Source: Pseudomonas iridis (GTDB lineage: Bacteria; Pseudomonadota; Gammaproteobacteria; Pseudomonadales; Pseudomonadaceae). Taken from it: DNA of 64,000 nucleotides. The stretch covers positions 124,001 to 188,000 of the forward strand of contig NZ_JACXXO010000003.1 of NCBI RefSeq assembly GCF_017980685.1, written 5' to 3'. The translations under genes and the position numbers were made by a program. Shown one piece after another: positions 1 to 9,331 of the stretch. A model generated the notes under the pieces. It saw only the letters and a program-made list of their open reading frames with translations, was not told where the DNA came from and searched no databases. Within the stretch, counting starts at the first letter, position 1; each line of letters begins with the position of its first letter.

Positions 1-670
1 CCGGTGCAATCAAGGTGCTGCGGGCATTGGTCAGATAGGCCTGACGCAGATCGGCGGCGGCCGACATCACGTCCGGATGCGACGAAACCACGGTGTCGTC
101 GACCAGGGCGCTGGTGGTTTTCAGTTGCTGTTTAGCGTTGGCCAGGGCGTTTTTTGCCGAGGTCAGGTCATCGCGAGCGTGGGACAGTTCTTCCTGGGAA
201 ATCGCCCCGCCCGAGGCAAGATTCTTGCGGCGGTTGTAGTTGTCCTGGGCTTTCTGCACTTCAGCTTGCTGGGCGTTGACCTGGGCTTTCATGCCATCGA
301 CGTTGCTGTACAAGCCGCGCACCTGACGCACAGTGTGCGCCAGTTTCGCCTGAGCACTTTGCAGGCCGACTTCAGGGTCGTTGGGGTCGAAGTTGATCAG
401 CACCTGACCTTCGTGAACCAGATCGCCATCGTCAGCACCAATGCTGACCACGGTACCGGTGACCAGCGGGGTGATTTCAACGACGTTGCCGTTGACGTAG
501 GCGTCGTCGGTGCTTTCACTCCAACGCCCGATGAATTCGTGATAAGCCCAGACGCCGGCGATGGCGAGGATTACCACGACGGCCAGCGTCAGCAGCATCA
601 CTTTACGTTTGCGCGGGTTGCCGGTGTCCGGGGTGTTGTCTTGAGCTTGGGTGTTTTCGGCAGTGGCCAT
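1..670 (-). CDS. emrA: EmrA/HlyD-family membrane fusion protein (3' part outside the window)
   Basis: This is the periplasmic adaptor of a tripartite drug efflux pump, linking an inner-membrane MFS pump (EmrB type) to the outer membrane factor encoded just upstream. The protein starts MATAENTQAQ, has one membrane segment at about residues 23-45, then a biotinyl-lipoyl-like half (residues about 60-100, with VTGTVVSIGADDGD) and a long coiled-coil hairpin rich in Ala, Gln and Lys. About 223 codons are visible and the reading frame runs off the left edge, so the second lipoyl half and beta-barrel are missing here. It starts 15 bases after the stop of the NodT-type gene and is in the same operon. 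An emrB gene is expected beyond the edge but cannot be seen. Confidence 0.88.
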   Translation of the reverse strand, partial: MATAENTQAQDNTPDTGNPRKRKVMLLTLAVVVILAIAGVWAYHEFIGRWSESTDDAYVNGNVVEITPLVTGTVVSIGADDGDLVHEGQVLINFDPNDPEVGLQSAQAKLAHTVRQVRGLYSNVDGMKAQVNAQQAEVQKAQDNYNRRKNLASGGAISQEELSHARDDLTSAKNALANAKQQLKTTSALVDDTVVSSHPDVMSAAADLRQAYLTNARSTLIAP

Positions 671-685
671 GAAAAATACCTTGAA

Positions 686-2164
686 TTAGTTGTGCGGCGT
701 GGCTGGGCGGGCGTTGGCTGCGGCCAGGGTTTGCCCCTGGAAGCCGCCGCCCAGCGCTTGCATCAGTTGAATCGACAGATCGATCTGCTCGGCATTGAGG
801 TTGGCCAACTGACGTTGGGCCTGGAGCAATTGCTGCTCGATGCTGAGCACGTCCAGGTAGTTGCCGATGCCGGAACCGTAACGCTGGACGACGGTGTTGT
901 AAGAATCCTGCGCAATGTCGGTGGCGTGTTGCTGCGCACCGATCTGCCGGCCGATGTCACGCAACTGGTTGATCGTGTCGCTGACATCGCCGAGTGCTTT
1001 CACCAGACTTTTGTTGTACTGCGCCACCGCGAGATCGTAATCGGCGTCGCGCGCATCGAGGTTGGCGCGTAGGCGTCCACCGTCGAAGATCGGCACCGAA
1101 ATGGTCGGGGCTATGTTGAAGAAGCGACTGGCCGACCCGAACATCGCATCACCCAACAACGATTCCGCACCGGCCGAGGCCGTGAGGTTCAGGTTGGGAT
1201 AAAACCGGGTTTTCGCCGAGTCGATGTCTTTGCTCGCGGCTTCCACGCGCCAGCGGGCGGCGACCAGATCCGGACGACGACCGAGCAGTTCCGCCGGCAA
1301 CACCGACGGCACGGCCACGGCGCTGGCCTGGAGGATTTTCGGTCGGGCGATTTCGTTGCCGCGATCCGGGCCTTTGCCGAGTAGCACCGCCAAAGCGATT
1401 TTCGCGCTGTTCAGGCGTTTTTCGGCATCGATCAGACTGGCTTCGGAACTGGCTTCCAGACTTTGCGTTTGCTGGAACTGGTACTGGCTGTCGATCCCCG
1501 AGCTCAGGCGACGCTGGCTCAGTTCGAGCATCTGTTTAGTGCGCTTGAGGTCTTCGTTGGCCAGGTCATAGACGATGTGCGCCTGCCCCAGATCGCTGTA
1601 GGCCCGGGCGACGTCGGCGGCGAGGGTCAGCTGTGCAGCCTGACGATCGACTTCGGCGGCACGGGCCTGACCGAGTGCGGCTTCCCAGGCATCGCGCTGA
1701 CCGCCCCACAAATCGAAGTTGTAATTGAAGCCGGCGCTGACATTGCGCACGGTGGAATAGGCATCGCCCTGCCCTCGCGGATCCTGATCCTTGGCCAGGC
1801 GCGAGCGGCTGATGCCGGCGCTGGCGTCCAGCGTCGGATAGCGTTCGGCATCGGCGGCATACGCGGCGGCGCTGGCCTGATGGGCGCGGGCTTGGGCGAT
1901 CTGCATGTCGGGGCTGTCGTGCAGGGCTTCGCGGATCAAGCCGTCGAGTTGCGGATCGCCGAGGCTGGTCCACCAATCGCTTTTCGGCCAGGCCGCCGGC
2001 GACAGCGTGACGCCATTGAGCGACTGACCGACTTTGAGGCTCTTCGCATCGAGGCTCTGACCTTGAGTGTCGAGGCCGCTGTAGTTGGCGCAACCGGCGA
2101 GAATCATCGCCGACAGCACCAAATTGAGGCTGCTGCGCAAGGTTTTACCGCTCATTGTGTTCAC
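686..2164 (-). CDS. NodT-family outer membrane efflux lipoprotein
   Basis: This 492-residue protein is the outer membrane channel of a tripartite efflux system (RND/NodT family, two OEP domains). The N-terminus is a lipoprotein signal, with the lipobox LAGC at about residue 25 after a hydrophobic stretch. Two homologous OEP halves follow (about residues 75-260 and 290-475), with the family signature GRRPDLVAARWRVEAA near residue 300. Its start overlaps the last 20 bases of the MarR gene and the adaptor gene follows 15 bases later, so the three are one transcript. Such sets export hydrophobic compounds and antibiotics; the substrate here is unknown. Confidence 0.9.
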   Translation of the reverse strand: MNTMSGKTLRSSLNLVLSAMILAGCANYSGLDTQGQSLDAKSLKVGQSLNGVTLSPAAWPKSDWWTSLGDPQLDGLIREALHDSPDMQIAQARAHQASAAAYAADAERYPTLDASAGISRSRLAKDQDPRGQGDAYSTVRNVSAGFNYNFDLWGGQRDAWEAALGQARAAEVDRQAAQLTLAADVARAYSDLGQAHIVYDLANEDLKRTKQMLELSQRRLSSGIDSQYQFQQTQSLEASSEASLIDAEKRLNSAKIALAVLLGKGPDRGNEIARPKILQASAVAVPSVLPAELLGRRPDLVAARWRVEAASKDIDSAKTRFYPNLNLTASAGAESLLGDAMFGSASRFFNIAPTISVPIFDGGRLRANLDARDADYDLAVAQYNKSLVKALGDVSDTINQLRDIGRQIGAQQHATDIAQDSYNTVVQRYGSGIGNYLDVLSIEQQLLQAQRQLANLNAEQIDLSIQLMQALGGGFQGQTLAAANARPATPHN

Positions 2165-2627
2165 CTAACCGCTGGATAGTGATCGGGTCACCGGCTGCCA
2201 GCAGAATTTTTTTGAGGATGTATTCCAGGGTTTTCAACTCGTCCGGAGTGACGGCGCCGGCCAGTTCATTCATCGCATCGGCGCCGATGTGTGGCAGGCG
2301 ATCGGCCAGTTGCTGGCCTTGTTCGGTCAGTTTCAGTTGCACCTGACGGCGATCGCCTTCGCTGCGTTGGCGAACCAGAAAGCCTTTCTGCTCCAGACGA
2401 TCGAGCATGCGCGTCATCGAACCGCTGTCGAGCGACAAGTGCCGGCACAGCTCGGCCGGCGTATCAACGCCGAACTGGGCCATGATGATCAACACCTTGA
2501 ACTGCGCGGCAGTGATGCCGTGGGGTTCCATGTGGGTGTCGATGATCCGGTCCTTGAGCAGCGCAGCACGGCCAAGCAACAGGCCGAGATGGCAATGTTT
2601 GAATTCGTCCGGGGTGAAATGCTTCAT
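2145..2627 (-). CDS. MarR-family repressor of the efflux operon
   Basis: This is a 160-residue winged-helix regulator. The DNA-binding part lies around residues 50-110, with TPAELCRHLSLDSGSMTRML as the helix-turn-helix and a basic wing (VRQRSEGDRRQVQLKLTEQG). MarR proteins act as dimers that leave their palindromic operators when they bind a small aromatic ligand. It is the first gene of the operon, with the efflux lipoprotein gene overlapping its end, which matches the emrR-emrAB arrangement. Two perfect 12-base palindromes sit 16-60 bases upstream of its start and are probably its own operators. The ligand cannot be read from sequence. Confidence 0.88.
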   Translation of the reverse strand: MKHFTPDEFKHCHLGLLLGRAALLKDRIIDTHMEPHGITAAQFKVLIIMAQFGVDTPAELCRHLSLDSGSMTRMLDRLEQKGFLVRQRSEGDRRQVQLKLTEQGQQLADRLPHIGADAMNELAGAVTPDELKTLEYILKKILLAAGDPITIQRLGEHNER

Positions 2628-2641
2628 TTGCTCACCTAATA

Positions 2642-2687
2642 ACTGCCTAGGCAGTGAATGTATGTCGAGATGTTACTGCCTAGGCAG
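2642..2687. promoter_or_regulatory. Tandem palindromic operators of the MarR-controlled efflux operon
   Basis: CTGCCTAGGCAG occurs at 2643-2654 and again at 2676-2687, 33 bases apart, which is about three helical turns, so both copies lie on the same face. The matching block extends downstream (ACTGCCTAGGCAG[T/C]GAATGT). The position directly upstream of the marR start points to autorepression; binding itself is inferred. Confidence 0.72.
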
Positions 2688-2767
2688 CGAATGTCAACGA
2701 AATCGTTAGCAGGCTAGGTAATTAGCTGACAAATGGGCTGGGGTTTTGCGTTGCGCAATCGGACGTC

Positions 2768-2857
2768 ATCGCTGGCAAGCCAGCTCCCACAGGGTCCTTG
2801 CCGGGCACAACATTCAGGTGCGCCAGAGAGACTTGTGGGAGCTGGCTTGCCAGCGAT
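2768..2857. repeat. REPIN (inverted REP pair)
   Basis: Two inverted REP arms (ATCGCTGGCAAGCCAGCTCC and its complement) are separated by a spacer of about 40 bases. The element lies between tamB and the efflux operon, downstream of tamB. It belongs to the GCTGGCAAGCCAGC group that recurs several times in this window. Confidence 0.85.
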
Positions 2858-2888
2858 TGAAGCGACTCGGTTCAGGTGAAAGCGCGAC

Positions 2889-5800
2889 CTAGAAATCGCG
2901 CTTGTAGAAAATGTCCAGAGAACTGGCCACGCCACTGGCGACTTCGACGTAAACCTTCTTGCTCAGCTTGTACCGCAGCGCAATGGTGCTGGCCGGTTCA
3001 AACACGCCAACGCCATAACGCAAACTGAGCTTCTCGGAGATGTTGCCGCTGGCCACCACGCTGGTGGCGTCGCCGCTGCCCTGTGTGTCGAGCTGGAAAT
3101 CCTGAATACCCAGATCCTTGGCCAGGCCGCTGGTGACCCCGGCACTGCCCATCAAGCCCAGGCCCAACGCCGCTTGCGCGAGCATGTTGTTGTCTTCACC
3201 GTTGGTGCTCAACGGACGGCCGAGGACGAGGTAAGACAGCGCCTGTTCCTGGCTCATCGCCGGCTCGGAGAAGATCTGCGTGGTCGGTTGTTCCGCGCTG
3301 CCGCTCAGGCGAATACCGGCGATCACGTCGTCTGTCTGGCGAATCGCTTCGATATCCAGATACGGCTGATCGATGGGACCGGCGAACAGCAGACGCGCAC
3401 GGCGCACCGTCAGGCGCTGACCGTAGGCGCGGTAACGCCCGTCGTTGAGCCAGAGTTCGCCGCGAGTGTCCATGTTGTCACCGATGTGAACCTGACCTTG
3501 CAGATTGGCGGTCAGGCCAAAACCGGCGAAGCTCAACTTGTCTTGCCCGACCACCACGTCGATGTCCATTTTCATGGCTATGGGTGGTTTGCCCTGTTCG
3601 GTCTGTGCGCCGACGATGATCGTGTCATCGGAGACCTTCACAGTCGATGGCGGCAATTCACGTACGGTGATTTCGCCTTTGGGCACCAGCACTTTGCCGG
3701 CAATTTTCAGCTCATCGCCGGCCATGGAAATCTTCAGGTCCGGCGCCACTTCGAGTTTGGCGTAGGGTTCGACGCTGACCGGCAATTGCGTGCCTTTGAG
3801 CGCCAGATCCACCACCAGTGCCTGGCCCCAGGTGATATTGCCGTTCAGGCTGCCCTGCCCGCTCTTGCCGCTTTTCCAGCCGCCGTCCAGACGCACCGAC
3901 TCACCGGCAATCATCGCTTTGACTTGCAGATCCTGCAGTTCCATCGGCAACTCGGCGCCGGACACTTCGCCATCGCTGAGTTGCACGGTGCCATTGACCA
4001 GGGGTGCGAGCAGACCACCGGAGATCGTGCCGCTGCCGTTGAGGCGCCCGGTGAGTTTCTCGACCATTGGCACAAACGGACGCGCCACAGACAGGTCCAG
4101 CCCGGTCAGGCGGAACGAGCCGCTCAGCGGTTTGTTTTTCGGCAGCGGATTGAGTTGCGCCTGCACCATCAGTTCGCCAAGTTTGCCACCGACGAAATTG
4201 AGGTCCGTGTCGATGCGTTTCGGGGTCAACTTACTGGTGAGTTTCAGCGTCTGGTACGGAAAGTCGAGCCACTGATCCTTTTCACGCATACGCAAGGTGC
4301 CGCCGCTGGCGTCGATGCTGATCACGCCATTGGGGCCGCTGGCCGGCAGGTCCAGTTGCAGATCGGCATTGAGCTTGCCCTGCCAGGCGAAGTCTTTGGG
4401 CAACCACTGCGCGAGGCTTTCAATCGGGAATTGCTTGAGGTGGTATCGCAGTTTCGGCTCGGGCATCAGCCGTTGATCTTCACCGCAGAAGCTGGCGCTG
4501 CCGGACACCCAGCAGTGGGCGCCGAAATTGATTTTGCCGTCCGCCAGGCGCTCGAGCCTGGCCGGGTTTTGCAGTTTCCAATCCTGGCCACCGGCCTGAA
4601 TATCGCCGCTGGCAAGGCGCCCGCGCCAGTTGCCGTTGTCCAGATTGCCGTCCAGGCCAAGCGCCAGTTTCAGTTTCGGCCCAAGCAGGTCGAGATTGAG
4701 TTTCTGGCTCTTGATGTCGCCTTGGGCGCTGGCGGTCAGGGTGCCCAAATTCGTGTCGCCGGCCTGAATGCCGCTGCCTTTGAGATCGATCTTCGCTCGC
4801 TGTGCGCTGTCGACGGTGGCGTCGAGGTTGAGGCTTTGCAGGCGATTATCCTGAAAGGCCAGCTGCGAACCTTGCAGACCGAGCTTGCCTTGCGGTGCTT
4901 TCAATGTGCCGGCGACGTTGACCTGACCGTTGATCTGCCCGCGCAGCTCTGGCCAGAGTTGGGCCAGACGCGGCAACTTGATGTCGATCTGCCCGGTGAG
5001 TTTCTGTTGCAGACTGCCCTTGCCGCTGATGCTATTGTCGCCGAGGCGGATTTGCAGGGCATTCAGATTCCATAGTTCGCCAGCGCCGTCGGCCTTGGCC
5101 TGGAGGATCGCCGGTTGGCCGCGCAGTTTGCCTTTGAGGTCGAGATCGGCCGTCAGGCTCAAGCGCTCGTTCTTCATTTCGCCTTGGCTTTTCAACGGCC
5201 CCGCCAGGGTGCCCGGCAGTTCTGCAACCCAATACGCCGGGTTGAGCGCCGACAGATCCAGCGCCGCGTCCCAGGCAATGCCGTCAGCAAACTGCACGTT
5301 CACGTGTCCTTCGGCTTTGCCCTGCCCGGCCTCCATTTTCAGTTGCGGCAACGCGATCTGTTCAAGGCTGCCGCTAAACGGACTGCTCAGGCTGAATGCG
5401 CCCGCCGGGCCATCCAGCGCGGCGGCGAAGTTACCGATGTATTGACCGTCGGTGTAAGACACTTCGCCGTTGAAGGTACGCAAAGCGACCTGTGGCTCGT
5501 CGATTTCGTTGTAGAGCCGATGCCACGGGAAGTCCTGCCAATTGATGTTGGCTTGAGCGGTCAGCCCCTTGCTCCAGTCAACACTGCCGGTGAGTTTGAG
5601 GCTTTGCTTGTCGTTGGCGCTCAGGTCGAGGCCGGCGATTTGCGCGCCGCTGGCGTCGACCTTGCCTTTGAGCAATAGCGCGACCGGGCCTTTATCGGCG
5701 GGCAGCGTGGCGTTGCCGTTTAGCTGGTAACCGTTTTTCAGGTCGCCTTCACCGGTCAGCACCAGTTGATTGAGTTGCAGGGTATCCGGCAGATCAGCGC

Positions 5801-6563
5801 TCGGTTTGAACGCCTCGGACGTGATACGCACCTTGGCCGGCAGGTTTTCCGCCAGCGGTTGCAGTTCGCCGCTCAACTGGCCATCAAGGTAGCCACGACT
5901 GTCGGCGTGCAGGTTCAGGGTCTTCAACAGATCGCCGTCGATTTTCAACGCCAGCGTCCAGGGATCGGTGCCCGGTGACGGCAGGGTCAGATCCCCTGCA
6001 ATGTTCAGCGGCCAGTTACCGGTGGGCTGGAGCAACCCGGACAGGTTCAGGCTCAACTCATCGCGTTGCAATTTCACGCTGTCGATCTGCAAGCCTTTAG
6101 CGGTCCAGTGGGCCGCCAGTTGCAGGCCTTTGAGTTGCTCGCTGCCGTTGAACAGCAAACTGCCGACCTGCACATCGCCCAGTTCGAGACCCAGCGGCAA
6201 TTGCAGATCAGGCAGTTTGATCGGGCCGCTTTCGGTGGTTTCTTCACTCGGCGGAAACTGCAAAACAACCCGATCAGCCTTGAGTTGATCGATGCACAAC
6301 GTCATGCGCGTCAGGCACAGCGGCGACCAGGCGAAGATGGCCTGGTCCAGTTCGACCCGGCTGCTGTCTTGCTGCCAGACAAGATGATCGGCGCTCCATT
6401 GCCCGCCGAGGCGACCCTGGAAATTCTCCGTGCTCAAGCCCGGCACCAGACCCAGCGCCCAGCGGCTGCCGGTGTTGGTTCCGAGTACGACGGCCACACT
6501 CAATACGATCAAGAACACCAACGCCAACAGCGTCAGTGCGGTAATTTTCAAACCACGCTTCAC
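2889..6563 (-). CDS. tamB: Translocation and assembly module inner membrane subunit TamB
   Basis: TamB is a very long periplasm-spanning protein anchored in the inner membrane, working with TamA in insertion of outer membrane proteins and in phospholipid traffic to the outer membrane. The 1224-residue product has an N-terminal membrane anchor (about residues 7-30). A long repetitive beta-rich body follows, with many L-x-G-x-L type strands, and the conserved DUF490/TamB C-terminal domain covers roughly the last 350 residues (IFSEPAMSQEQALSYLVLGR). The length is usual for the family. The start codon overlaps the tamA stop by four bases (ATGA), so the two are translationally coupled. The last residues end in an aromatic, beta-signal-like KRDF. 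Confidence 0.93.
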   Translation of the reverse strand: MKRGLKITALTLLALVFLIVLSVAVVLGTNTGSRWALGLVPGLSTENFQGRLGGQWSADHLVWQQDSSRVELDQAIFAWSPLCLTRMTLCIDQLKADRVVLQFPPSEETTESGPIKLPDLQLPLGLELGDVQVGSLLFNGSEQLKGLQLAAHWTAKGLQIDSVKLQRDELSLNLSGLLQPTGNWPLNIAGDLTLPSPGTDPWTLALKIDGDLLKTLNLHADSRGYLDGQLSGELQPLAENLPAKVRITSEAFKPSADLPDTLQLNQLVLTGEGDLKNGYQLNGNATLPADKGPVALLLKGKVDASGAQIAGLDLSANDKQSLKLTGSVDWSKGLTAQANINWQDFPWHRLYNEIDEPQVALRTFNGEVSYTDGQYIGNFAAALDGPAGAFSLSSPFSGSLEQIALPQLKMEAGQGKAEGHVNVQFADGIAWDAALDLSALNPAYWVAELPGTLAGPLKSQGEMKNERLSLTADLDLKGKLRGQPAILQAKADGAGELWNLNALQIRLGDNSISGKGSLQQKLTGQIDIKLPRLAQLWPELRGQINGQVNVAGTLKAPQGKLGLQGSQLAFQDNRLQSLNLDATVDSAQRAKIDLKGSGIQAGDTNLGTLTASAQGDIKSQKLNLDLLGPKLKLALGLDGNLDNGNWRGRLASGDIQAGGQDWKLQNPARLERLADGKINFGAHCWVSGSASFCGEDQRLMPEPKLRYHLKQFPIESLAQWLPKDFAWQGKLNADLQLDLPASGPNGVISIDASGGTLRMREKDQWLDFPYQTLKLTSKLTPKRIDTDLNFVGGKLGELMVQAQLNPLPKNKPLSGSFRLTGLDLSVARPFVPMVEKLTGRLNGSGTISGGLLAPLVNGTVQLSDGEVSGAELPMELQDLQVKAMIAGESVRLDGGWKSGKSGQGSLNGNITWGQALVVDLALKGTQLPVSVEPYAKLEVAPDLKISMAGDELKIAGKVLVPKGEITVRELPPSTVKVSDDTIIVGAQTEQGKPPIAMKMDIDVVVGQDKLSFAGFGLTANLQGQVHIGDNMDTRGELWLNDGRYRAYGQRLTVRRARLLFAGPIDQPYLDIEAIRQTDDVIAGIRLSGSAEQPTTQIFSEPAMSQEQALSYLVLGRPLSTNGEDNNMLAQAALGLGLMGSAGVTSGLAKDLGIQDFQLDTQGSGDATSVVASGNISEKLSLRYGVGVFEPASTIALRYKLSKKVYVEVASGVASSLDIFYKRDF

Positions 6564-8287
6564 AGCTCAGGCCCCATGGAAAAGTGCAGCCGGATGCCGC
6601 CATCGTCGTCCAGCGCATGGGCCAGGTCGAGGCGGATCGGCCCCACCGGCGAGACCCAGCGCACACCGATGCCGACCCCGGTCTTGAGGTTCGGCAGTTC
6701 GAGTTTGTTGAAGGAGTTGCCCTGATCGACGAAGGTCGCGACTCGCCATTTCTCGGCGACGGAGTATTGATATTCAACACTGCCGGCAATCATGTAGCGG
6801 CCACCGATGCGGTCGCCATCGGAGTTTTCCGGGGACAGGCTCTGGTAGTCGTAACCGCGCACGCTCTGATCGCCACCGGCAAAGAAGCGCAGCGACGGCG
6901 GGACCGATTTGTAACCGTTGGTGGCGCTGCCGCCGACCTGCACACGACCGAGCAGACGGTGTTTGTCGAACACCGTGGTCAAGCCCTTGACCAGCGCAGT
7001 GCCATATAAAAGGTTGGTGTCGGAGCCGACGCCTTCCTTCGCGACTTTGCTTTCAAAGGTCAGGCGATAACCGTTGTGCGGGTCGATGCGGTTGTCACTT
7101 TTGAGGTACGAGTAACTGATGCCGGGCATCAGCAAGGTACTCAAGCCCGAGTCGTCGCCAAGCTCGTATTCCTCGCGCTGCCATTTCAGCGAGATCACCC
7201 GTTGCCAGCCGCTGGGCAACTTGCTGTGCCATTCCGGGCCGAAGGTCAGCAGTTTGCTGAGCGTGTCGGAACCTTCGATGTCTTCGAATTGATAACCGCC
7301 AGCCCAACGCAATTTGTCGGTCAGCGGCGGGTCGAGCGGGATGTCGTAGAACAGCCCGACGTTCTGCCGCGGCGCCGAGAGCTCGGCTTCCCAGCCATAG
7401 CTGTCGCCCTGCGGATTGACCCAGTGGCGCGTCCAGTTGGCTTTGATCCGTGGGCCGACGTCGGTCGAATAGCCGAGACCCAGGCCCATGGTGCGCGGCT
7501 TGCGCGTGTCGAGTTTGACGTCCACCGGGATCACGTCATTTTTTGCAGCAGTCGGTGCGGCGTCGACGCGCACGCCTTCGAAATAGCCACTCGATTGCAG
7601 ATCGCGGTTGAGTTCGGCGATCAGTTCGGAGTCGTAAGGCTCGCCCGGTTTGAATGGCACCATGCGTTGCAGCAGATCTTCGTCGAACGGCGTATCGCCT
7701 TCGAAACTGACTGTGCCCAGCGCATAACGCGGGCCGCTTTCATAAATCAGTTCGACATCGGCGACGCCTGCGCGCGGGTCGACCAAGAGTTTTTGACTGG
7801 TGAAATGGCCACTGAAATAACCGAAGCGCGAGGCCTGATTCTGGATCAGTCGCTTGGCGTCTTCGTAGCGACCATGGTTGAGCACCGCGCCAGGCTTGAG
7901 CACGTCGGCTTTCGGTACGCGAAAGGATTTAAAGGAGGCAGCCGGGCCGTCGACACGGATGGTGACGTTGCGCAGGCGAATCGGCTCGCCGGGATCGATG
8001 TTCAGCACCAGGCGCGGCTTGTCACCGCCCTTCACGTCGCTGTCGATCTGCGGCTGGTAGTAGCCCAACGCCTGGGCCGCCTTGCGCGCCTGCTCTTCGG
8101 CACCACGACTGAAGCGCAGCAAGGCTTCTTCGTCGCGGTCACCGAGGCTGCCGATATAGCCTTCTATATTGGCCTTGAGTTCATCGTTGGACGGTTTGAT
8201 CCGCACATCCAATTCACTTTGCGCCAGCGCCGCGCAGCTGGATAACAGCATGAGCACGCCACTGGTAAATCTTCCTGGAAACTTCAT
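6560..8287 (-). CDS. tamA: Translocation and assembly module outer membrane subunit TamA
   Basis: TamA is an Omp85/BamA-family outer membrane barrel, partner of TamB. The 575-residue product has a signal peptide (cleavage after ALA about residue 22). Three POTRA domains fill roughly residues 24-260, and a 16-strand barrel follows, with Omp85 features such as GGDQSVRGYDYQSLSP near residue 480 and GIGVRWVSPVGPIRLDLA near the end. The protein ends at Leu after GPE, without the usual terminal aromatic. It is the first gene of the tamA-tamB pair. Size and order match the family. Confidence 0.93.
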   Translation of the reverse strand: MKFPGRFTSGVLMLLSSCAALAQSELDVRIKPSNDELKANIEGYIGSLGDRDEEALLRFSRGAEEQARKAAQALGYYQPQIDSDVKGGDKPRLVLNIDPGEPIRLRNVTIRVDGPAASFKSFRVPKADVLKPGAVLNHGRYEDAKRLIQNQASRFGYFSGHFTSQKLLVDPRAGVADVELIYESGPRYALGTVSFEGDTPFDEDLLQRMVPFKPGEPYDSELIAELNRDLQSSGYFEGVRVDAAPTAAKNDVIPVDVKLDTRKPRTMGLGLGYSTDVGPRIKANWTRHWVNPQGDSYGWEAELSAPRQNVGLFYDIPLDPPLTDKLRWAGGYQFEDIEGSDTLSKLLTFGPEWHSKLPSGWQRVISLKWQREEYELGDDSGLSTLLMPGISYSYLKSDNRIDPHNGYRLTFESKVAKEGVGSDTNLLYGTALVKGLTTVFDKHRLLGRVQVGGSATNGYKSVPPSLRFFAGGDQSVRGYDYQSLSPENSDGDRIGGRYMIAGSVEYQYSVAEKWRVATFVDQGNSFNKLELPNLKTGVGIGVRWVSPVGPIRLDLAHALDDDGGIRLHFSMGPEL

Positions 8288-8352
8288 GGCGCGAATGCTA
8301 TCACGGGCTTGGGAGCGTAATAGAAGAGGAAATTTCCCAAGAAGTTCGATTG

Positions 8353-9003
8353 CTAAGCTGTTGCTGTTTGTAACACCTGAGGGTTGGCGTGGAAAAATAC
8401 ATGCTCACGCACCGGGCCGACGGCAACTTCGCCGATCTCCTCGTAACCCTGTCGTTTGTAAAATTCCAGATAGCGCGGATTGCCGGTGTCGAGCACCACA
8501 CCTTGCGACGTTTCGTCCACCGCGCACCAGTTGTGTACGGCCGTCAGCAGTTGCTCACCGAAGTGTTTGCCCTGGAACTGCGGGTGAATACCGAGCAGCG
8601 GCAACATGTGTACCGAATCACTCGGCACGCACGCGGCGACGGCATCGTGATATTCCAGATAGCGCCGGGTGCAGCGAAAACCGGTGCTGAGCACCATGCG
8701 CAGGCGCCATGCCCAACTTTCGGTGATGCCCAAGCGGCGCTGCGGCGGCGCGATCAGAGCGATGCCGATCAGGCGGTCGTTGACCAGCAGGCCAATGGCG
8801 GGCAAGTCCTGAAGAAAGTGCTGCTTGACCAGTTCACGGACCGTCGCCCGCACCCGCTGTTCGTATCCGGGGCGTTCGGCTTCGAACAGGTAACCGAAAG
8901 TCGGCTCGTGGCGATAGGCCTGATAGAGCAGGGATCTGGCTTCGCGGGAATAACCGCGGTCGAGCATATGAATGTCGGCAATGGCGGTCTGGGTTTCAGG
9001 CAT
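8353..9003 (-). CDS. GNAT-family N-acetyltransferase
   Basis: This is a 216-residue protein with the GNAT fold. The acetyl-CoA-binding segment is LLGIHPQFQGKHFGEQLLTA (about residues 135-155), followed by the C-terminal strands (VVLDTGNPRYLEFYKRQGYEEIGE) typical of these enzymes. The ATG at 9003 was chosen because AGGGGAG lies 8 bases upstream; the longer frame would run back through REP sequence. The gene stands alone between tamA (65 bases downstream, same strand) and a REPIN. The acyl acceptor is not recognisable. Confidence 0.8.
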   Translation of the reverse strand: MPETQTAIADIHMLDRGYSREARSLLYQAYRHEPTFGYLFEAERPGYEQRVRATVRELVKQHFLQDLPAIGLLVNDRLIGIALIAPPQRRLGITESWAWRLRMVLSTGFRCTRRYLEYHDAVAACVPSDSVHMLPLLGIHPQFQGKHFGEQLLTAVHNWCAVDETSQGVVLDTGNPRYLEFYKRQGYEEIGEVAVGPVREHVFFHANPQVLQTATA

Positions 9004-9127
9004 GTCAGTGATTCTCCCCTGGCACCGCTTGAATGGCGGGGCTCTTGTTGGTACGAACCTTTTGGTGATGCTGCGGTTCCCCACAGGTATAGACCAACTG
9101 GGGATCTTCATCGACTGAACGGACGCC

Positions 9128-9218
9128 ATCGCTGGCAAGCCAGCTCCCACAGGTTTCTCGGGTGTTCACAAAATTTGTGTTCGCTGGAGATCCCTGTGGG
9201 AGCTGGCTTGCCAGCGAT
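9128..9218. repeat. REPIN (inverted REP pair)
   Basis: Inverted arms ATCGCTGGCAAGCCAGCTCC / complement flank a 40-base spacer. The spacer is almost identical to that of the element at 11641-11731, which suggests that the whole pair was copied as a unit. It separates the divergent GNAT and xthA genes. Confidence 0.87.
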
Positions 9219-9331
9219 GGCGCCATTGCAGACAGCACAAACCCCACAGACCAAACCGAATCTGCCTACCCCAACACTGGCCCCCATCCCACATGTCAGC
9301 TAGCATCGCCCTTTTGCCAGGACTGCCGACC

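Noticed and set aside
3174-5075. 633-codon plus-strand frame opposite tamB
   Set aside because: tamB is complete and coupled to tamA; the opposite product is His/Gln-rich noise.
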